DNA of 64,000 nt from Providencia rettgeri (GTDB taxonomy: Bacteria > Pseudomonadota > Gammaproteobacteria > Enterobacterales > Enterobacteriaceae), in NCBI RefSeq assembly GCF_013255915.1, contig NZ_CP053896.1, positions 1,364,001 through 1,428,000 on the forward strand, in the 5' to 3' direction. The notes beneath the pieces were generated by a model that was not told the DNA's origin, searched no databases, and worked only from the letters and a program-made list of their open reading frames with translations. Position 1 is the stretch's first letter, and each line of letters starts with the position of its first letter. Below, one piece after another: positions 1 through 9,021 of the stretch. Both the position numbers and the translations under genes were made by a program.

Positions 1-156
1 GTCAATAGCAATTACTGCACGGGATGCGGTAAATGTGAACAGGCTTGTGTATTGGAAGAGGCGGCTATCAAGGTATTACCAAGGTCGTTAGCAAAAGGTG
101 AGTTAGGACACCATTACCGCTTTGGTTGGCTGGAGGGTAACAATGGCGAATCGTAA
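1..156 (+). CDS. napG: NapG, 3' end only (quinol dehydrogenase ferredoxin subunit)
   Basis: Partial gene: only the last 51 codons lie in the window, in frame 1 and ending at TAA 154-156. The fragment carries a cysteine cluster ([11 protein letters not shown]) typical of a 4Fe-4S ferredoxin domain and ends in [13 protein letters not shown]. NapG is an iron-sulfur protein that works with NapH to pass electrons from quinol to the periplasmic nitrate reductase NapAB. The assignment rests mainly on the genes that follow (napH, napB, napC in the E. coli order). It overlaps the start of napH by 14 bp, which suggests translational coupling. Confidence 0.85.
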   Translation, partial: VNSNYCTGCGKCEQACVLEEAAIKVLPRSLAKGELGHHYRFGWLEGNNGES

Positions 157-1006
157 ACGTGATGCCGGACGTGAAGCTCAGGCAAAAAAAGGTTGGTGGC
201 AGAGCCACAAGTGGTTGGTATTTAGACGCATAAGCCAATTGCTGGTGTTAGCGATGTTCTTGAGTGGGCCATGGTTTGGGGTGTGGATTTTACATGGTAA
301 CTACAGCAGTAGCTTATTGTTAGATACCGTACCTTTGACTGACCCATTAATCACCTTAGAGAGCTTAGCAAGTGGTTACTTACCGGGGATCTCAGCATTA
401 GTTGGGGCTGCTATCGTATTCGGGGTTTATGCACTGTTGGGTAAGCGTATTTTCTGCAGTTGGGTTTGTCCTGTAAACCCAGTGACGGATGCCGCGGCGT
501 GGTTAAGACGTAAGTTTGATTTTAACCAGTCCGCAACGATACCACGCAATATTCGTTATGTATTGCTGGTGGTTATCCTGATCGGTTCTGCTATTACAGG
601 AACCTTACTTTGGGAATGGCTTAATCCAGTTTCATTAATGGGGCGCAGTTTAATTTTTGGTTTTGGCAGCGGTGCATTGGTTTTAGTTGCACTGTTTTTA
701 TTCGATTTATTAGTTGTGGAACATGGTTGGTGCGGTCACCTTTGCCCATTAGGTGCGCTATATGGCGTGGCAGGGTGTAAGGGCGCACTAGTTGTTACAG
801 CGGAAAATAAAGAAAACTGTAGCCGTTGTATGGACTGTTTCCACATTTGTCCGGAGCCGCAAGTTCTGCGTGCACCGGTCCTAGATAAACAAGCTCCAGC
901 ACAGATATCAGATAAAGATTGTATCACTTGCGGTCGTTGCATTGATGTTTGTTCTGAGGATGTTTTTAAAATAACACTAAGATGGAGTTCGGGAGCAAAA
1001 TCATGA
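143..1006 (+). CDS. napH: NapH, membrane quinol dehydrogenase subunit
   Basis: Polytopic inner-membrane iron-sulfur protein of 287 residues that, with NapG, feeds electrons from the quinol pool to NapAB. Visible features are several hydrophobic segments, two membrane-side cysteine motifs (CSWVCP and CGHLCP), and a C-terminal pair of 4Fe-4S motifs ([12 protein letters not shown] and [11 protein letters not shown]). The ATG at 143 is chosen because GGAGG lies about 7 nt upstream; an in-frame TTG at 122 has no such site. The gene overlaps napG by 14 bp and its stop overlaps the napB start (ATGA). The homologous E. coli operon responds to anaerobiosis and nitrate, but its promoter is outside the window. 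Confidence 0.95.
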   Translation: MANRKRDAGREAQAKKGWWQSHKWLVFRRISQLLVLAMFLSGPWFGVWILHGNYSSSLLLDTVPLTDPLITLESLASGYLPGISALVGAAIVFGVYALLGKRIFCSWVCPVNPVTDAAAWLRRKFDFNQSATIPRNIRYVLLVVILIGSAITGTLLWEWLNPVSLMGRSLIFGFGSGALVLVALFLFDLLVVEHGWCGHLCPLGALYGVAGCKGALVVTAENKENCSRCMDCFHICPEPQVLRAPVLDKQAPAQISDKDCITCGRCIDVCSEDVFKITLRWSSGAKS

Positions 1007-1452
1007 AAAATCCTGTCCTGAAAAAGACGATCAGCCGTTGGGTGGCTGGAATGGCCTTTGTTGTAAGCAGTCTTGTTTGGGCTGCTAATGGTGTAGACCT
1101 GACCCAATCACCAGAAGTATCCGGTACGTCAGAAGGAAGCATTCATATTCCGAAAGAGCAAGAAAGAATGGCATTAAACTATGTGAATCAACCGCCAATG
1201 ATCCCACATAGTGTTGAAGGTTATCAAATTACCACTAATACTAATCGTTGTTTGCAATGCCATGGTGTGGAAAATTATCGCACCACAGGGGCACCAAGAG
1301 TTAGCCCAACGCACTTTATGGATGCAACAGGCAAAGTTCTTGGCGAAGTCGCACCAAACCGCTACTTCTGTCTACAGTGCCACGTGCCGCAATCAGACAC
1401 GGCACCGATTGTTGATAACACATTTACCCCATCCAAAGGTTTTGGGAAATAA
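1003..1452 (+). CDS. napB: NapB, diheme cytochrome c of periplasmic nitrate reductase
   Basis: Small electron-transfer subunit of NapAB in the periplasm, 149 residues. An N-terminal signal peptide with hydrophobic core (VAGMAFVVSSLVWA) precedes the mature domain. Two CxxCH heme c sites are visible (RCLQCH and FCLQCH), as expected for NapB. The start at 1003 overlaps the napH stop and has GGGAG 7 nt upstream; an earlier in-frame ATG at 982 lies inside napH and would spoil the signal peptide. It needs the cytochrome c maturation machinery encoded just downstream. Confidence 0.95.
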   Translation: MKNPVLKKTISRWVAGMAFVVSSLVWAANGVDLTQSPEVSGTSEGSIHIPKEQERMALNYVNQPPMIPHSVEGYQITTNTNRCLQCHGVENYRTTGAPRVSPTHFMDATGKVLGEVAPNRYFCLQCHVPQSDTAPIVDNTFTPSKGFGK

Positions 1453-1461
1453 GGGGGAATT

Positions 1462-2100
1462 ATGTCAAATAACAATGATAAGCAAATAAATGATGACAAG
1501 CCGAAGAAAAAGGGCTTGTTTGGATTAATCGGCCGAGTATGGCGGTGGTGGCGTAGGCCAAGCCGTTTAGCATTAGGAACCTTATTGCTGATTGGTTTTG
1601 TGAGTGGTGTTATCTTCTGGGGCGGCTTCAATACGGGTATGGAAATGGCCAATACGGAAGAGTTCTGTATTAGTTGCCATGAAATGCGTGAGAATGTCTA
1701 TGAAGAATATATGGATACTATTCACTATACTAACCGTAGTGGTGTTCGCGCAACTTGCCCAGATTGTCACGTACCGCATGAGTTTGGCCCAAAAATGGTG
1801 CGTAAAATTCAAGCGAGTAAGGAGCTATACGGGAAAATTTTTGGCATCATCGACACACCTCAAAAATTTGAAGACCATCGGTTAGCGATGGCGCAAAGTG
1901 AGTGGCGACGGATGAAAAATAACGACTCACAAGAGTGTCGTAACTGCCACAATTTTGAGTATATGGATTTCACAGCACAAAAAGGGGTTGCAGCTAAAAT
2001 GCATGACCAAGCCATCACGGATGGTAAAACTTGCATTGACTGTCACAAAGGAATTGCCCATAAATTGCCGGACATGCGTGAAGTTGAACCTGGCTTTTAA
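1462..2100 (+). CDS. napC: NapC, membrane tetraheme quinol dehydrogenase
   Basis: NapC/NirT family protein of 212 residues that oxidises menaquinol or ubiquinol and passes electrons to NapB. One N-terminal membrane anchor (about residues 33-55) is followed by a periplasmic domain with four CxxCH heme sites: CISCH, CPDCH, CRNCH and CIDCH. The gene starts 9 bp after napB with GGGGGAA just upstream of the ATG. In E. coli it is followed directly by ccmA; here a spacer of 197 bp and then ccmC follow. Confidence 0.96.
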   Translation: MSNNNDKQINDDKPKKKGLFGLIGRVWRWWRRPSRLALGTLLLIGFVSGVIFWGGFNTGMEMANTEEFCISCHEMRENVYEEYMDTIHYTNRSGVRATCPDCHVPHEFGPKMVRKIQASKELYGKIFGIIDTPQKFEDHRLAMAQSEWRRMKNNDSQECRNCHNFEYMDFTAQKGVAAKMHDQAITDGKTCIDCHKGIAHKLPDMREVEPGF

Positions 2101-2297
2101 TTTAAGGTAATCATTTTATGATGAGTTATACCGATAAATTATAAGTAATGATCAATAAATAGGCTGGTTATGCGTTTGAGTATGATCAGCCTAAGTTATA
2201 TTTGTGTTAAATCAATATATTTGCTTTTTTAATGTGTATTGTATGATTCTGTCACGCAGCATTTACTAACAATATAATAAATCAGGGTAATTAAACT

Positions 2298-3038
2298 ATG
2301 TGGAAAAAGCTTCATCAACTTGCCATCCCAGTTAACCTTTACCGGTTATGTGGGCGTCTAATACCGTGGTTTATTATATTGAGTGTAATTTGTTTAGCGG
2401 TGGGGTGGATTTGGGGATTTGGCTTTGCGCCAACCGATAAAGTCCAAAGCCAAAGTTATCGTATTATGTATATCCATGTTCCTGCCGCGATGTGGTCGAT
2501 GGGCATTTATGCCACAATGGCAATTACTGCTTTTGTTGGTCTTGTCTGGCAAATGAAAGTCTCTGAATTGGCGATAGCGGCAATGGCACCGATAGGGGCG
2601 GTATTTACTTTTATTGCCTTGGTGACAGGTGCGACATGGGGTAAACCAATGTGGGGTGCATGGTGGGTATGGGATGCACGTTTAACCTCTGAACTAATTC
2701 TATTTTTTCTGTATGTGGGGATTATTGCTTTATGGCATGCTTTTGATGACCGCCGTACAGCAGGAAAGGCCGCTGCGATTTTAGTATTAATTGGTGTGAT
2801 TAACTTACCTATCATTCATTATTCAGTTGAATGGTGGCAAACTTTGCATCAACCTTCGACGCGTATGCAAGAAAGTATCAACCCAGCTATGCGTACGCCA
2901 CTACGTTTAGCTATCCTTGGTTACCTATTTCTCTTTATCTCATTAACGTTAATTCGTTTACGTAGTCAATTATTGTTGTTAGAACGTAACCGTCCATGGG
3001 TATTAGATATTGTGAATAAAAAAGGACGTCAATCATGA
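2298..3038 (+). CDS. ccmC: CcmC, heme delivery protein
   Basis: Six-helix inner-membrane protein of 246 residues that loads heme onto CcmE in System I cytochrome c maturation. The tryptophan-rich WWD heme-handling motif is clear (WGAWWVWDARLTSE, about residues 119-132), flanked by conserved histidines near residues 60 and 176. The stop overlaps the ccmD start (ATGA). In E. coli ccmC is preceded by ccmA and ccmB; here it heads the ccm block after an AT-rich spacer that could hold its own promoter. Confidence 0.96.
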   Translation: MWKKLHQLAIPVNLYRLCGRLIPWFIILSVICLAVGWIWGFGFAPTDKVQSQSYRIMYIHVPAAMWSMGIYATMAITAFVGLVWQMKVSELAIAAMAPIGAVFTFIALVTGATWGKPMWGAWWVWDARLTSELILFFLYVGIIALWHAFDDRRTAGKAAAILVLIGVINLPIIHYSVEWWQTLHQPSTRMQESINPAMRTPLRLAILGYLFLFISLTLIRLRSQLLLLERNRPWVLDIVNKKGRQS

Positions 3039-3247
3039 CTAGCGCATTTGCATCTTGGAGTGAATTTTGGGCGATGGGCGGCTATGGTTTTTATGTATGG
3101 CTGGCGGTTGCGCTGACATTAATACCTATTTTGTTACTCTGTTTGCATACATACATACAAAGAAAAATGATAATAAATGCAATTATTCAACAGCAAGCTC
3201 GTGAAGTAAGACAAAAAGCAGCAAGAGCGCGTAGGGAGGGAGTGTGA
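3035..3247 (+). CDS. ccmD: CcmD, small heme exporter-associated protein
   Basis: Short membrane protein of 70 residues with one hydrophobic segment (about residues 16-38) and a basic C-terminal tail rich in Arg, Lys and Gln, typical of CcmD. In System I it stabilises the CcmC-CcmE complex and is needed to release holo-CcmE. It overlaps ccmC by 4 bp at the start and ccmE by 4 bp at the end (GTGTGA), so translation of ccmC-D-E is probably coupled. The protein is too short for strong motif evidence; position and topology carry the call. Confidence 0.92.
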   Translation: MTSAFASWSEFWAMGGYGFYVWLAVALTLIPILLLCLHTYIQRKMIINAIIQQQAREVRQKAARARREGV

Positions 3248-3735
3248 ATATTCGTCGTCGTAACCGACTTTGGTTGATCTGTTCCATATTGGTTGGCGTG
3301 GGGTTAACCCTCGCATTGATTCTCTACGCATTGCGCTCAAGTATTGACTTGTTTTATACCCCCGGTGAAATCATCTATGGTAAGCGGGAAACTCAGCAAA
3401 TCCCTGAAGTTGGGCAACGTTTGCGCGTTGGCGGCATGGTGATGCCCGGTAGTGTAGTACGTGACTCTGACCCTGTCTCTAATGCCGTCAATATCACTTT
3501 CACTGTTTATGATGCCGAAGGTGAAGTAGACGTAAGTTATCATGGAATTTTGCCTGACTTATTCAAAGAAGGGCAAGGTGTCGTTGTTCAAGGGGAGTTA
3601 CAGGAGAATAATCATATTTTAGCGAAAGAAGTGCTTGCTAAACATGATGAAAACTATACGCCACCAGAGGTTGAAAAGGCGATGCAAGAAAACCATCGCA
3701 GGCCAGCTGCTGCCTATAAGGACAATGCATCATGA
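3244..3735 (+). CDS. ccmE: CcmE, periplasmic heme chaperone
   Basis: Membrane-anchored heme chaperone of 163 residues. One N-terminal membrane segment (about residues 9-30) precedes an OB-fold domain, and the histidine that binds heme covalently sits in [12 protein letters not shown] (His134 here, equivalent to His130 of E. coli). The start codon is GTG at 3244, overlapping the ccmD stop, with GGGAGG just upstream inside ccmD. It overlaps ccmF by 4 bp. Release of holo-CcmE normally needs the CcmAB ATPase, whose genes are not in this window. Confidence 0.96.
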   Translation: MNIRRRNRLWLICSILVGVGLTLALILYALRSSIDLFYTPGEIIYGKRETQQIPEVGQRLRVGGMVMPGSVVRDSDPVSNAVNITFTVYDAEGEVDVSYHGILPDLFKEGQGVVVQGELQENNHILAKEVLAKHDENYTPPEVEKAMQENHRRPAAAYKDNAS

Positions 3736-5663
3736 TCCCTGAAATTGGTAGCGTTTTACTGTGTTTGGCATTAGGTCTTGCCGTTTTGCTGTCTTTTTAC
3801 CCGCTATGGGGGGTGGCACGCAATGATGCACGCTTGATGGCATCATCACGTCCATTAGCATGGTTACTTTTTCTCTGTGTAACAGGGGCATTCCTAGTAT
3901 TAGTGAATGCCTTTGTTGTTAATGATTTTTCAGTCACGTATGTTGCCAATAACTCTAATACGCAATTACCTATTTGGTATCGTGTTGCGGCAACATGGGG
4001 AGCTCACGAAGGCTCATTATTACTATGGGTATTATTAATGAGTGGCTGGACATTTGCGGTGGCAATTTGCAGTTACCGTATGCCTCTCGACATTGTTGCC
4101 CGTGTTTTAGCTGTTATGGGGATGATAAGCGTTGGTTTTTTGCTGTTTATCATCTTTACTTCAAACCCATTTTCGCGCACGCTGCCCGCCTTTCCGATTG
4201 AAGGGCGTGACCTCAACCCATTACTACAAGACCCAGGGCTGATTTTCCACCCACCATTGTTATACATGGGCTATGTCGGCTTCTCTGTGGCATTTGCTTT
4301 TGCGATTGCGGCATTGTTAAGTGGCCGGTTAGACAGCTCTTTCACACGTTTTGCTCGCCCTTGGACGATGGCAGCCTGGTTCTTTTTAACGTTAGGGATC
4401 ATGTTAGGTTCCGCATGGGCTTATTATGAATTAGGCTGGGGGGGCTGGTGGTTCTGGGACCCGGTAGAGAATGCCTCCTTTATGCCATGGTTAGTGGGAA
4501 CGGCATTGATCCACTCACTTTCCGTTACTGAACAGCGAGCCACTTTTAAAGCATGGTCACTATTATTGTCGATTTTTGCTTTCTCATTGTGTTTGCTCGG
4601 GACTTTCTTAGTTCGCTCAGGGGTACTGGTTTCGGTACACGCCTTTGCCTCAGACCCATCTCGAGGGTTATTTATCTTAGCCTTCATGGTGATAGTGATT
4701 GGCGGCTCTTTACTGGTGTTTGCACTGCGTGGGCACAAGGTACGCTCAAGGGTTAACAATGCCTTATGGTCGCGTGAATCCATGTTATTGGGTAATAACG
4801 TTATCTTAACAGCAGCGATGCTAGTTGTGTTACTCGGTACATTGCTACCGTTAGTCCATAAACAAATTGGCTTGGGTACGATTTCCATTGGTGAACCGTT
4901 CTTTAATACCATGTTTATAGCGTTGATGGTGCCATTTGCCTTGTTACTAGGAATTGGGCCACTTGTGCGTTGGGGACGTGACCGCCCTGCGGCTATCAAA
5001 AAGTTATTAATCATTGCAACGGTATTAACCGTTATTCTTTCTTTTGCCCTACCATTACTGATGGAAGATAGGGTAGAAGCGTTGACGGTTGTCGGCTTAA
5101 TGATGGCGTGCTGGATAGCAATTCTTGCCTTCGCAGAAATGCGAGTCCGCATCAGTAAGAAAATCAAGCTCACGCCAAGTTACTGGGGAATGGTACTGGC
5201 GCATTTAGGTTTGGCGGTAACCATCGTCGGTATTGCCTTTAGCCAAAATTACAGTATTGAGCGTGATGTGAAAATGAAACCGGGTGATAGCATATCAATT
5301 CGTGCTTATACCTTTGTATTTAATGGCGTACGAGAGGCTGATGGCCCTAACTACCAAGGTGTCATTGGCAGTATTTCAGTGAAAGAGAAAGACAAAGTCA
5401 TCGGTGTTTTAATGCCAGAAAAACGTTTTTATAGCGTTAGCCGAGCTGTTATGACCGAAGCGGCGATTGATGGTGGTTTTACTCGCGATTTATATGCTGC
5501 ATTGGGTGAGGAAGTCGCTAAAGATACGTGGACTATGCGTTTGTATTATAAACCATTTGTTCGTTGGATCTGGTCTGGTGGCATATTAATGGCTATTGGT
5601 GCGTTATTTTGCTTGTTTGACCCACGTTATCGTCGCCGTAAATTACAAGGGGAAACAGCATGA
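3732..5663 (+). CDS. ccmF: CcmF, cytochrome c heme lyase subunit
   Basis: Large polytopic inner-membrane protein of 643 residues that takes heme from holo-CcmE and, with CcmH, attaches it to apocytochrome c. The WWD signature ([17 protein letters not shown]) lies near residues 236-252, and many hydrophobic segments run the length of the protein. It overlaps ccmE and dsbE by 4 bp each. Length matches the E. coli protein closely. An antisense open frame inside it is a shadow. Confidence 0.97.
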   Translation: MIPEIGSVLLCLALGLAVLLSFYPLWGVARNDARLMASSRPLAWLLFLCVTGAFLVLVNAFVVNDFSVTYVANNSNTQLPIWYRVAATWGAHEGSLLLWVLLMSGWTFAVAICSYRMPLDIVARVLAVMGMISVGFLLFIIFTSNPFSRTLPAFPIEGRDLNPLLQDPGLIFHPPLLYMGYVGFSVAFAFAIAALLSGRLDSSFTRFARPWTMAAWFFLTLGIMLGSAWAYYELGWGGWWFWDPVENASFMPWLVGTALIHSLSVTEQRATFKAWSLLLSIFAFSLCLLGTFLVRSGVLVSVHAFASDPSRGLFILAFMVIVIGGSLLVFALRGHKVRSRVNNALWSRESMLLGNNVILTAAMLVVLLGTLLPLVHKQIGLGTISIGEPFFNTMFIALMVPFALLLGIGPLVRWGRDRPAAIKKLLIIATVLTVILSFALPLLMEDRVEALTVVGLMMACWIAILAFAEMRVRISKKIKLTPSYWGMVLAHLGLAVTIVGIAFSQNYSIERDVKMKPGDSISIRAYTFVFNGVREADGPNYQGVIGSISVKEKDKVIGVLMPEKRFYSVSRAVMTEAAIDGGFTRDLYAALGEEVAKDTWTMRLYYKPFVRWIWSGGILMAIGALFCLFDPRYRRRKLQGETA

Positions 5664-6217
5664 ACCGCAAAGTCTTCTTAATTCCTTTTATTATTTTTGC
5701 AGGAATCGCTGCGGTCCTGTTATGGCAATTGATGCGTAATGCAGAAGGGGATGATCCTCGTTTATTAGAATCCGCTTTAATTGGTAAGCCAGTGCCCGTT
5801 TTTCGCCTTGAATCACTAGAAAACCCCGGTCAGCACTACGAATCCGATGTATTAACACAAGGGCAACCTATCTTGTTGAATGTTTGGGCAACATGGTGCC
5901 CTACATGCCGTGCAGAACATCAATATTTGAATAAGTTGTCTGCACAGGGTGTTCGTGTGGTTGGGTTGAACTATAAAGATAAACGGGATAAAGCCATTGT
6001 GTGGTTGCGTGAGTTAGGCAACCCTTATGCCTTAAGCTTATTTGATGGTGAAGGTATGTTAGGCCTTGATTTAGGGGTATATGGTGCACCTGAAACGTTC
6101 TTAATTGATGGTAATGGTGTGATCCGTTATCGTCACGCAGGGGCAATGGACGAGCGCGTCTGGGAAAAAGAATTTAAACCCCTTTGGGAGCGCTATAATC
6201 AGGAGGCGAACCAATGA
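5660..6217 (+). CDS. dsbE: DsbE/CcmG, thiol:disulfide interchange protein
   Basis: Membrane-anchored periplasmic thioredoxin-like protein of 185 residues that keeps the heme-binding cysteines of apocytochromes reduced. An N-terminal membrane segment (residues 4-24) is followed by the active-site motif WATWCPTCRAEH (Cys80 and Cys83). The cis-proline loop (YGAPETFLID) is also visible. It overlaps ccmF and ccmH by 4 bp each. Confidence 0.95.
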   Translation: MNRKVFLIPFIIFAGIAAVLLWQLMRNAEGDDPRLLESALIGKPVPVFRLESLENPGQHYESDVLTQGQPILLNVWATWCPTCRAEHQYLNKLSAQGVRVVGLNYKDKRDKAIVWLRELGNPYALSLFDGEGMLGLDLGVYGAPETFLIDGNGVIRYRHAGAMDERVWEKEFKPLWERYNQEANQ

Positions 6218-7287
6218 GGTATTTATTGGGTTTATTGATGTTAGCGTTAAGTGCAACGGTGACATATGCATCGACAGAAGTCTTTACTTTCGATAATGAA
6301 CAGCAAGAGCAGCAATTTCGTAAATTAACCGAAGAGCTACGTTGCCCTAAATGCCAGAACAACAGCATTGCGGATTCTAATTCAATGATTGCACTGGACT
6401 TGCGCCAAAAAGTGTATGAGTTAATGAAAGAAGGCAAAAACCGTGATGAAATCGTTGATTACATGGTTGCACGTTATGGTTACTTCGTCACTTATAACCC
6501 ACCACTGACGCCGCTAACGATTGTACTGTGGGGGTTACCGTTTGTTGCGATAGCGGTAGGCGGCTGGATCATCTTTGCCCGTTCTAAAAAACGCGTTAGA
6601 TTAAAACAGGTTGAGCAGGGCGATGAGGAAGCATTACCTGAGGCCTCTCGCACTAGCAACTGGGTTTATTTACCCGGGTTTATCATTGCATTAGGTGTTG
6701 CGGGGGGGGCTTATTATCAGGTAGGTAGCTACGAGAAAGTGGCAGATTGGAATAATGCCTATCAACAAGCTCCCGCTTTGTTAGACAGAGCGCTAGACCC
6801 GTCTGAGCCACCACTCAATAATGCGGAAATGGAACACCTCGCTTTAGGTCTACGTACTCGCCTCCAGGAAGACCCGCAAAATGTAGAAGCGTGGGAAATG
6901 CTAGGCCGTATTGGTATGGTGTTGGGGAATGCGACTATGGCAACCGATGCCTATGGCCGTGCTTATCGCCTAGCCCCTAAAAATGAAAATGTAGTGATGG
7001 GGTATGCGGAAGTTTTGACACGCTCTTCTGACCCAGAAGATAACCGTCAAGGTGCAGAGCTACTTAAAAAGCTGATTGCTGAAGACCGTACCAATGTGAA
7101 AGCATTAAGCATTTTTGCATTCAATGCATTTGAGCAAGAGCGTTATGCAGAGGCCATCTCGGCTTGGCAAATGATGTTAAAACTACTGCCTGAGAATGAC
7201 CAACGTCGTCCTATTATCGAGCGTAGTGTTGAACAGGCTCTGATGATGGTACACGAAAAGAAAGGGCTGCCAGCGAAAGCGGAATAG
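6214..7287 (+). CDS. ccmH: CcmH, fused CcmH-CcmI type cytochrome c assembly protein
   Basis: Fusion of the short thiol oxidoreductase CcmH and the TPR protein CcmI, as in E. coli, 357 residues. A signal peptide ends near residue 20; the redox motif LRCPKCQNNSIADSN places cysteines at 44 and 47. Two membrane segments follow (about 104-124 and 150-168), then a periplasmic TPR region that binds apocytochromes. It is the last gene of the block and is followed within 30 bp by a strong intrinsic terminator. Confidence 0.95.
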   Translation: MRYLLGLLMLALSATVTYASTEVFTFDNEQQEQQFRKLTEELRCPKCQNNSIADSNSMIALDLRQKVYELMKEGKNRDEIVDYMVARYGYFVTYNPPLTPLTIVLWGLPFVAIAVGGWIIFARSKKRVRLKQVEQGDEEALPEASRTSNWVYLPGFIIALGVAGGAYYQVGSYEKVADWNNAYQQAPALLDRALDPSEPPLNNAEMEHLALGLRTRLQEDPQNVEAWEMLGRIGMVLGNATMATDAYGRAYRLAPKNENVVMGYAEVLTRSSDPEDNRQGAELLKKLIAEDRTNVKALSIFAFNAFEQERYAEAISAWQMMLKLLPENDQRRPIIERSVEQALMMVHEKKGLPAKAE

Positions 7288-7313
7288 TTAATGGCAGTCT
7301 AATTATTATGACT

Positions 7314-7340
7314 AAAAGGGAGCAACCGCTCCCTTTTGTT
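7314..7340 (+). terminator. Intrinsic terminator after ccmH
   Basis: Ten-base arms (AAAAGGGAGC at 7314-7323 and GCTCCCTTTT at 7328-7337) enclose a 4-nt loop, and the T-rich end is part of the stem. It lies 26 bp after the ccmH stop and closes the nap-ccm block. Confidence 0.9.
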
Positions 7341-7774
7341 TACCTAGCAAATAACCTATTTGTTCAAATTGTGATCCTTCTCTCAATTCATCATTATTTT
7401 ACCCATAATAGATTATAACGATTAATCAGGATTTTTTTATCTTATTCAATTAATTAAACTCTAAATATAAATTATTAATTTAACTTTATTTTACTTTTAA
7501 ATTTTTATATTTATGAAATATATAATAAATAATCCGAATTATTATATTTACTTATGTACTCCCTTCTTAGTCTAAATTCCATAAAGTAAACTAATCAATT
7601 CTTATATTATTTTGATAACAATAGAAGATTTACCTTTGGTTATTCTTTTTTGGTTTTTTTTGTTTTTACTTTTATGCTTTTTGCTTTTTTTTGCTTTGCA
7701 GGGGGAACCTATGAGTACAATCACATTAATGTAACAAGGTATAAATTAGAGTAAATGCCATGAGGTAAAATGGC
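7341..7774. other. AT-rich intergenic region upstream of the DeoR-kinase gene
   Basis: About 430 bp with very low GC, including long T-runs at 7650-7700 broken by short GC steps. No gene longer than a few codons was seen. A 7-codon frame (7711-7734, peptide MSTITLM) has GGGGGA about 6 nt upstream and could be a leader, but it may be chance. The composition contrasts with the nap-ccm genes and marks the edge of an accessory region. Confidence 0.6.
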
Positions 7775-7776
7775 AT
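7755..7776 (+). promoter_or_regulatory. Palindrome enclosing the ribosome binding site of the DeoR-kinase gene
   Basis: Perfect 7-bp arms ATGCCAT (7755-7761) and ATGGCAT (7770-7776) enclose GAGGTAAA. The loop holds the Shine-Dalgarno sequence and the right arm contains two bases of the ATG at 7775. In RNA it would form a small hairpin over the start; in DNA it could be an operator for the encoded DeoR domain. The palindrome is seen directly; either function is inferred. Confidence 0.45.
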
Positions 7777-8995
7777 GAAAGCAGAACGACATAAGAAAAT
7801 AATTAATATTTTAAAAAATACTGGATCAGCCAAAGTTTCTGTTTTATCGAAAGAACTTAATGTCACTAAAGAAACCATTAGAGCAGATTTAAATTATTTA
7901 GCAAAAAAAGGAATTATTAGCCGTTGCCATGGTGGAGCATACATCGAATTTGAAACACTAGATAAAGTTGCTAAAAAAGAAATAATTCAATTTCTTGAGT
8001 GCAATGAAAGTTTTAATGAAAGAACAGATAAGGATGATGCCGTGTTAGGTAAAGTATGTGTATTAGGTTCATTTAACGTAGATATGATTAGTTACTTACC
8101 TCGGTTACCAGAGGCAGGCGAATCATTATTATCAAATAAATTTATTTTTTCTCCTGGTGGCAAAGGATGTAACCAAGCATTAGCAGCAAGTTATTCAGAT
8201 TCACCAGTCCACTTTATTACAAAAATAGGAACAGATCAATTTAGTGAATATGCAATAAACTTTATATCATCATCTAAAATTAAAACATCAACAATATACC
8301 AAACTGAAAAATATCAAACAGGTACTGCGTCTATATTTGTCTCTGAAAATAGTGGTGAAAACATTATTTCAATATATCCAGGTTCTAATATGGATATTAC
8401 TGCTGACGAAGTGAAGATTCAAAAAGATAAAATTGTTAACTCAAATATTATTCTTCTTCAGTTGGAAACTAATATTGAAGCGTTAAAGGAAATTATTGAT
8501 ATTGGTAATGAATATAATATTCCAATTATTTTGAATCCAGCACCTTATAATGACATAGTTAATGAGTTAATTGAAAAGATTGATATTTTAACCCCTAACG
8601 AAACTGAAGCAAGTTTGCTTTCTAACATTAATGTTATCGATTTAGAAAGCGCTAAAAAAGCGGCTGGAGTTATCTATAACAAGGGGGTAAAAAAGGTGGT
8701 CATTACACTTGGAAGTAAAGGCTCTATTGCATTTGATGGTAATAAGTTTATTTATTCTCCGGCTTATACAGCTGTTGTTAAGAATACGGCGGGTGCAGGT
8801 GATGCATTCAATGGGGCTCTTGCTGCATCTTTGGCTAAAGGCAAACAATTTTCTTATGCCTTACGCTATGCATCGGCATTTTCATCCCTTGCTGTTGAAA
8901 CAAGTAATGCTTCAGAAATGCCAGAAGATATTAATGTTATGCATCGTATTAATCAAACAACATATTCTCAGGTTGTAACTCAATCCCCTGAATAA
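7775..8995 (+). CDS. DeoR-type HTH fused to PfkB/ribokinase-family sugar kinase
   Basis: Protein of 406 residues. Residues 1-60 form a DeoR-family winged helix-turn-helix (KINILKNTGSAKVSVLSKEL, then VTKETIRADLNYLAKKGIISRCHGGA). From about residue 90 a complete ribokinase-like domain follows, with the PfkB N-terminal signature region (PGGKGCNQALAAS) and the catalytic anion-hole motif NTAGAGDAFNG near the C-terminus. It probably phosphorylates a sugar or nucleoside-like substrate and also regulates the cluster; the substrate cannot be told from sequence. Codon use is markedly AT-rich compared with ccm and iol genes, suggesting transfer. The gene heads a same-strand set with a GATase1-like protein, a DMT permease and a phosphotriesterase homologue. 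Confidence 0.85.
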   Translation: MKAERHKKIINILKNTGSAKVSVLSKELNVTKETIRADLNYLAKKGIISRCHGGAYIEFETLDKVAKKEIIQFLECNESFNERTDKDDAVLGKVCVLGSFNVDMISYLPRLPEAGESLLSNKFIFSPGGKGCNQALAASYSDSPVHFITKIGTDQFSEYAINFISSSKIKTSTIYQTEKYQTGTASIFVSENSGENIISIYPGSNMDITADEVKIQKDKIVNSNIILLQLETNIEALKEIIDIGNEYNIPIILNPAPYNDIVNELIEKIDILTPNETEASLLSNINVIDLESAKKAAGVIYNKGVKKVVITLGSKGSIAFDGNKFIYSPAYTAVVKNTAGAGDAFNGALAASLAKGKQFSYALRYASAFSSLAVETSNASEMPEDINVMHRINQTTYSQVVTQSPE

Positions 8996-9021
8996 ATTAA
9001 TATTCTGAAAAGAGGAAAAAA

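Noticed and set aside
4424-5173. Long open frame antisense to ccmF
   Set aside because: Low-complexity shadow of a real membrane protein gene; no ribosome site and no family resemblance.
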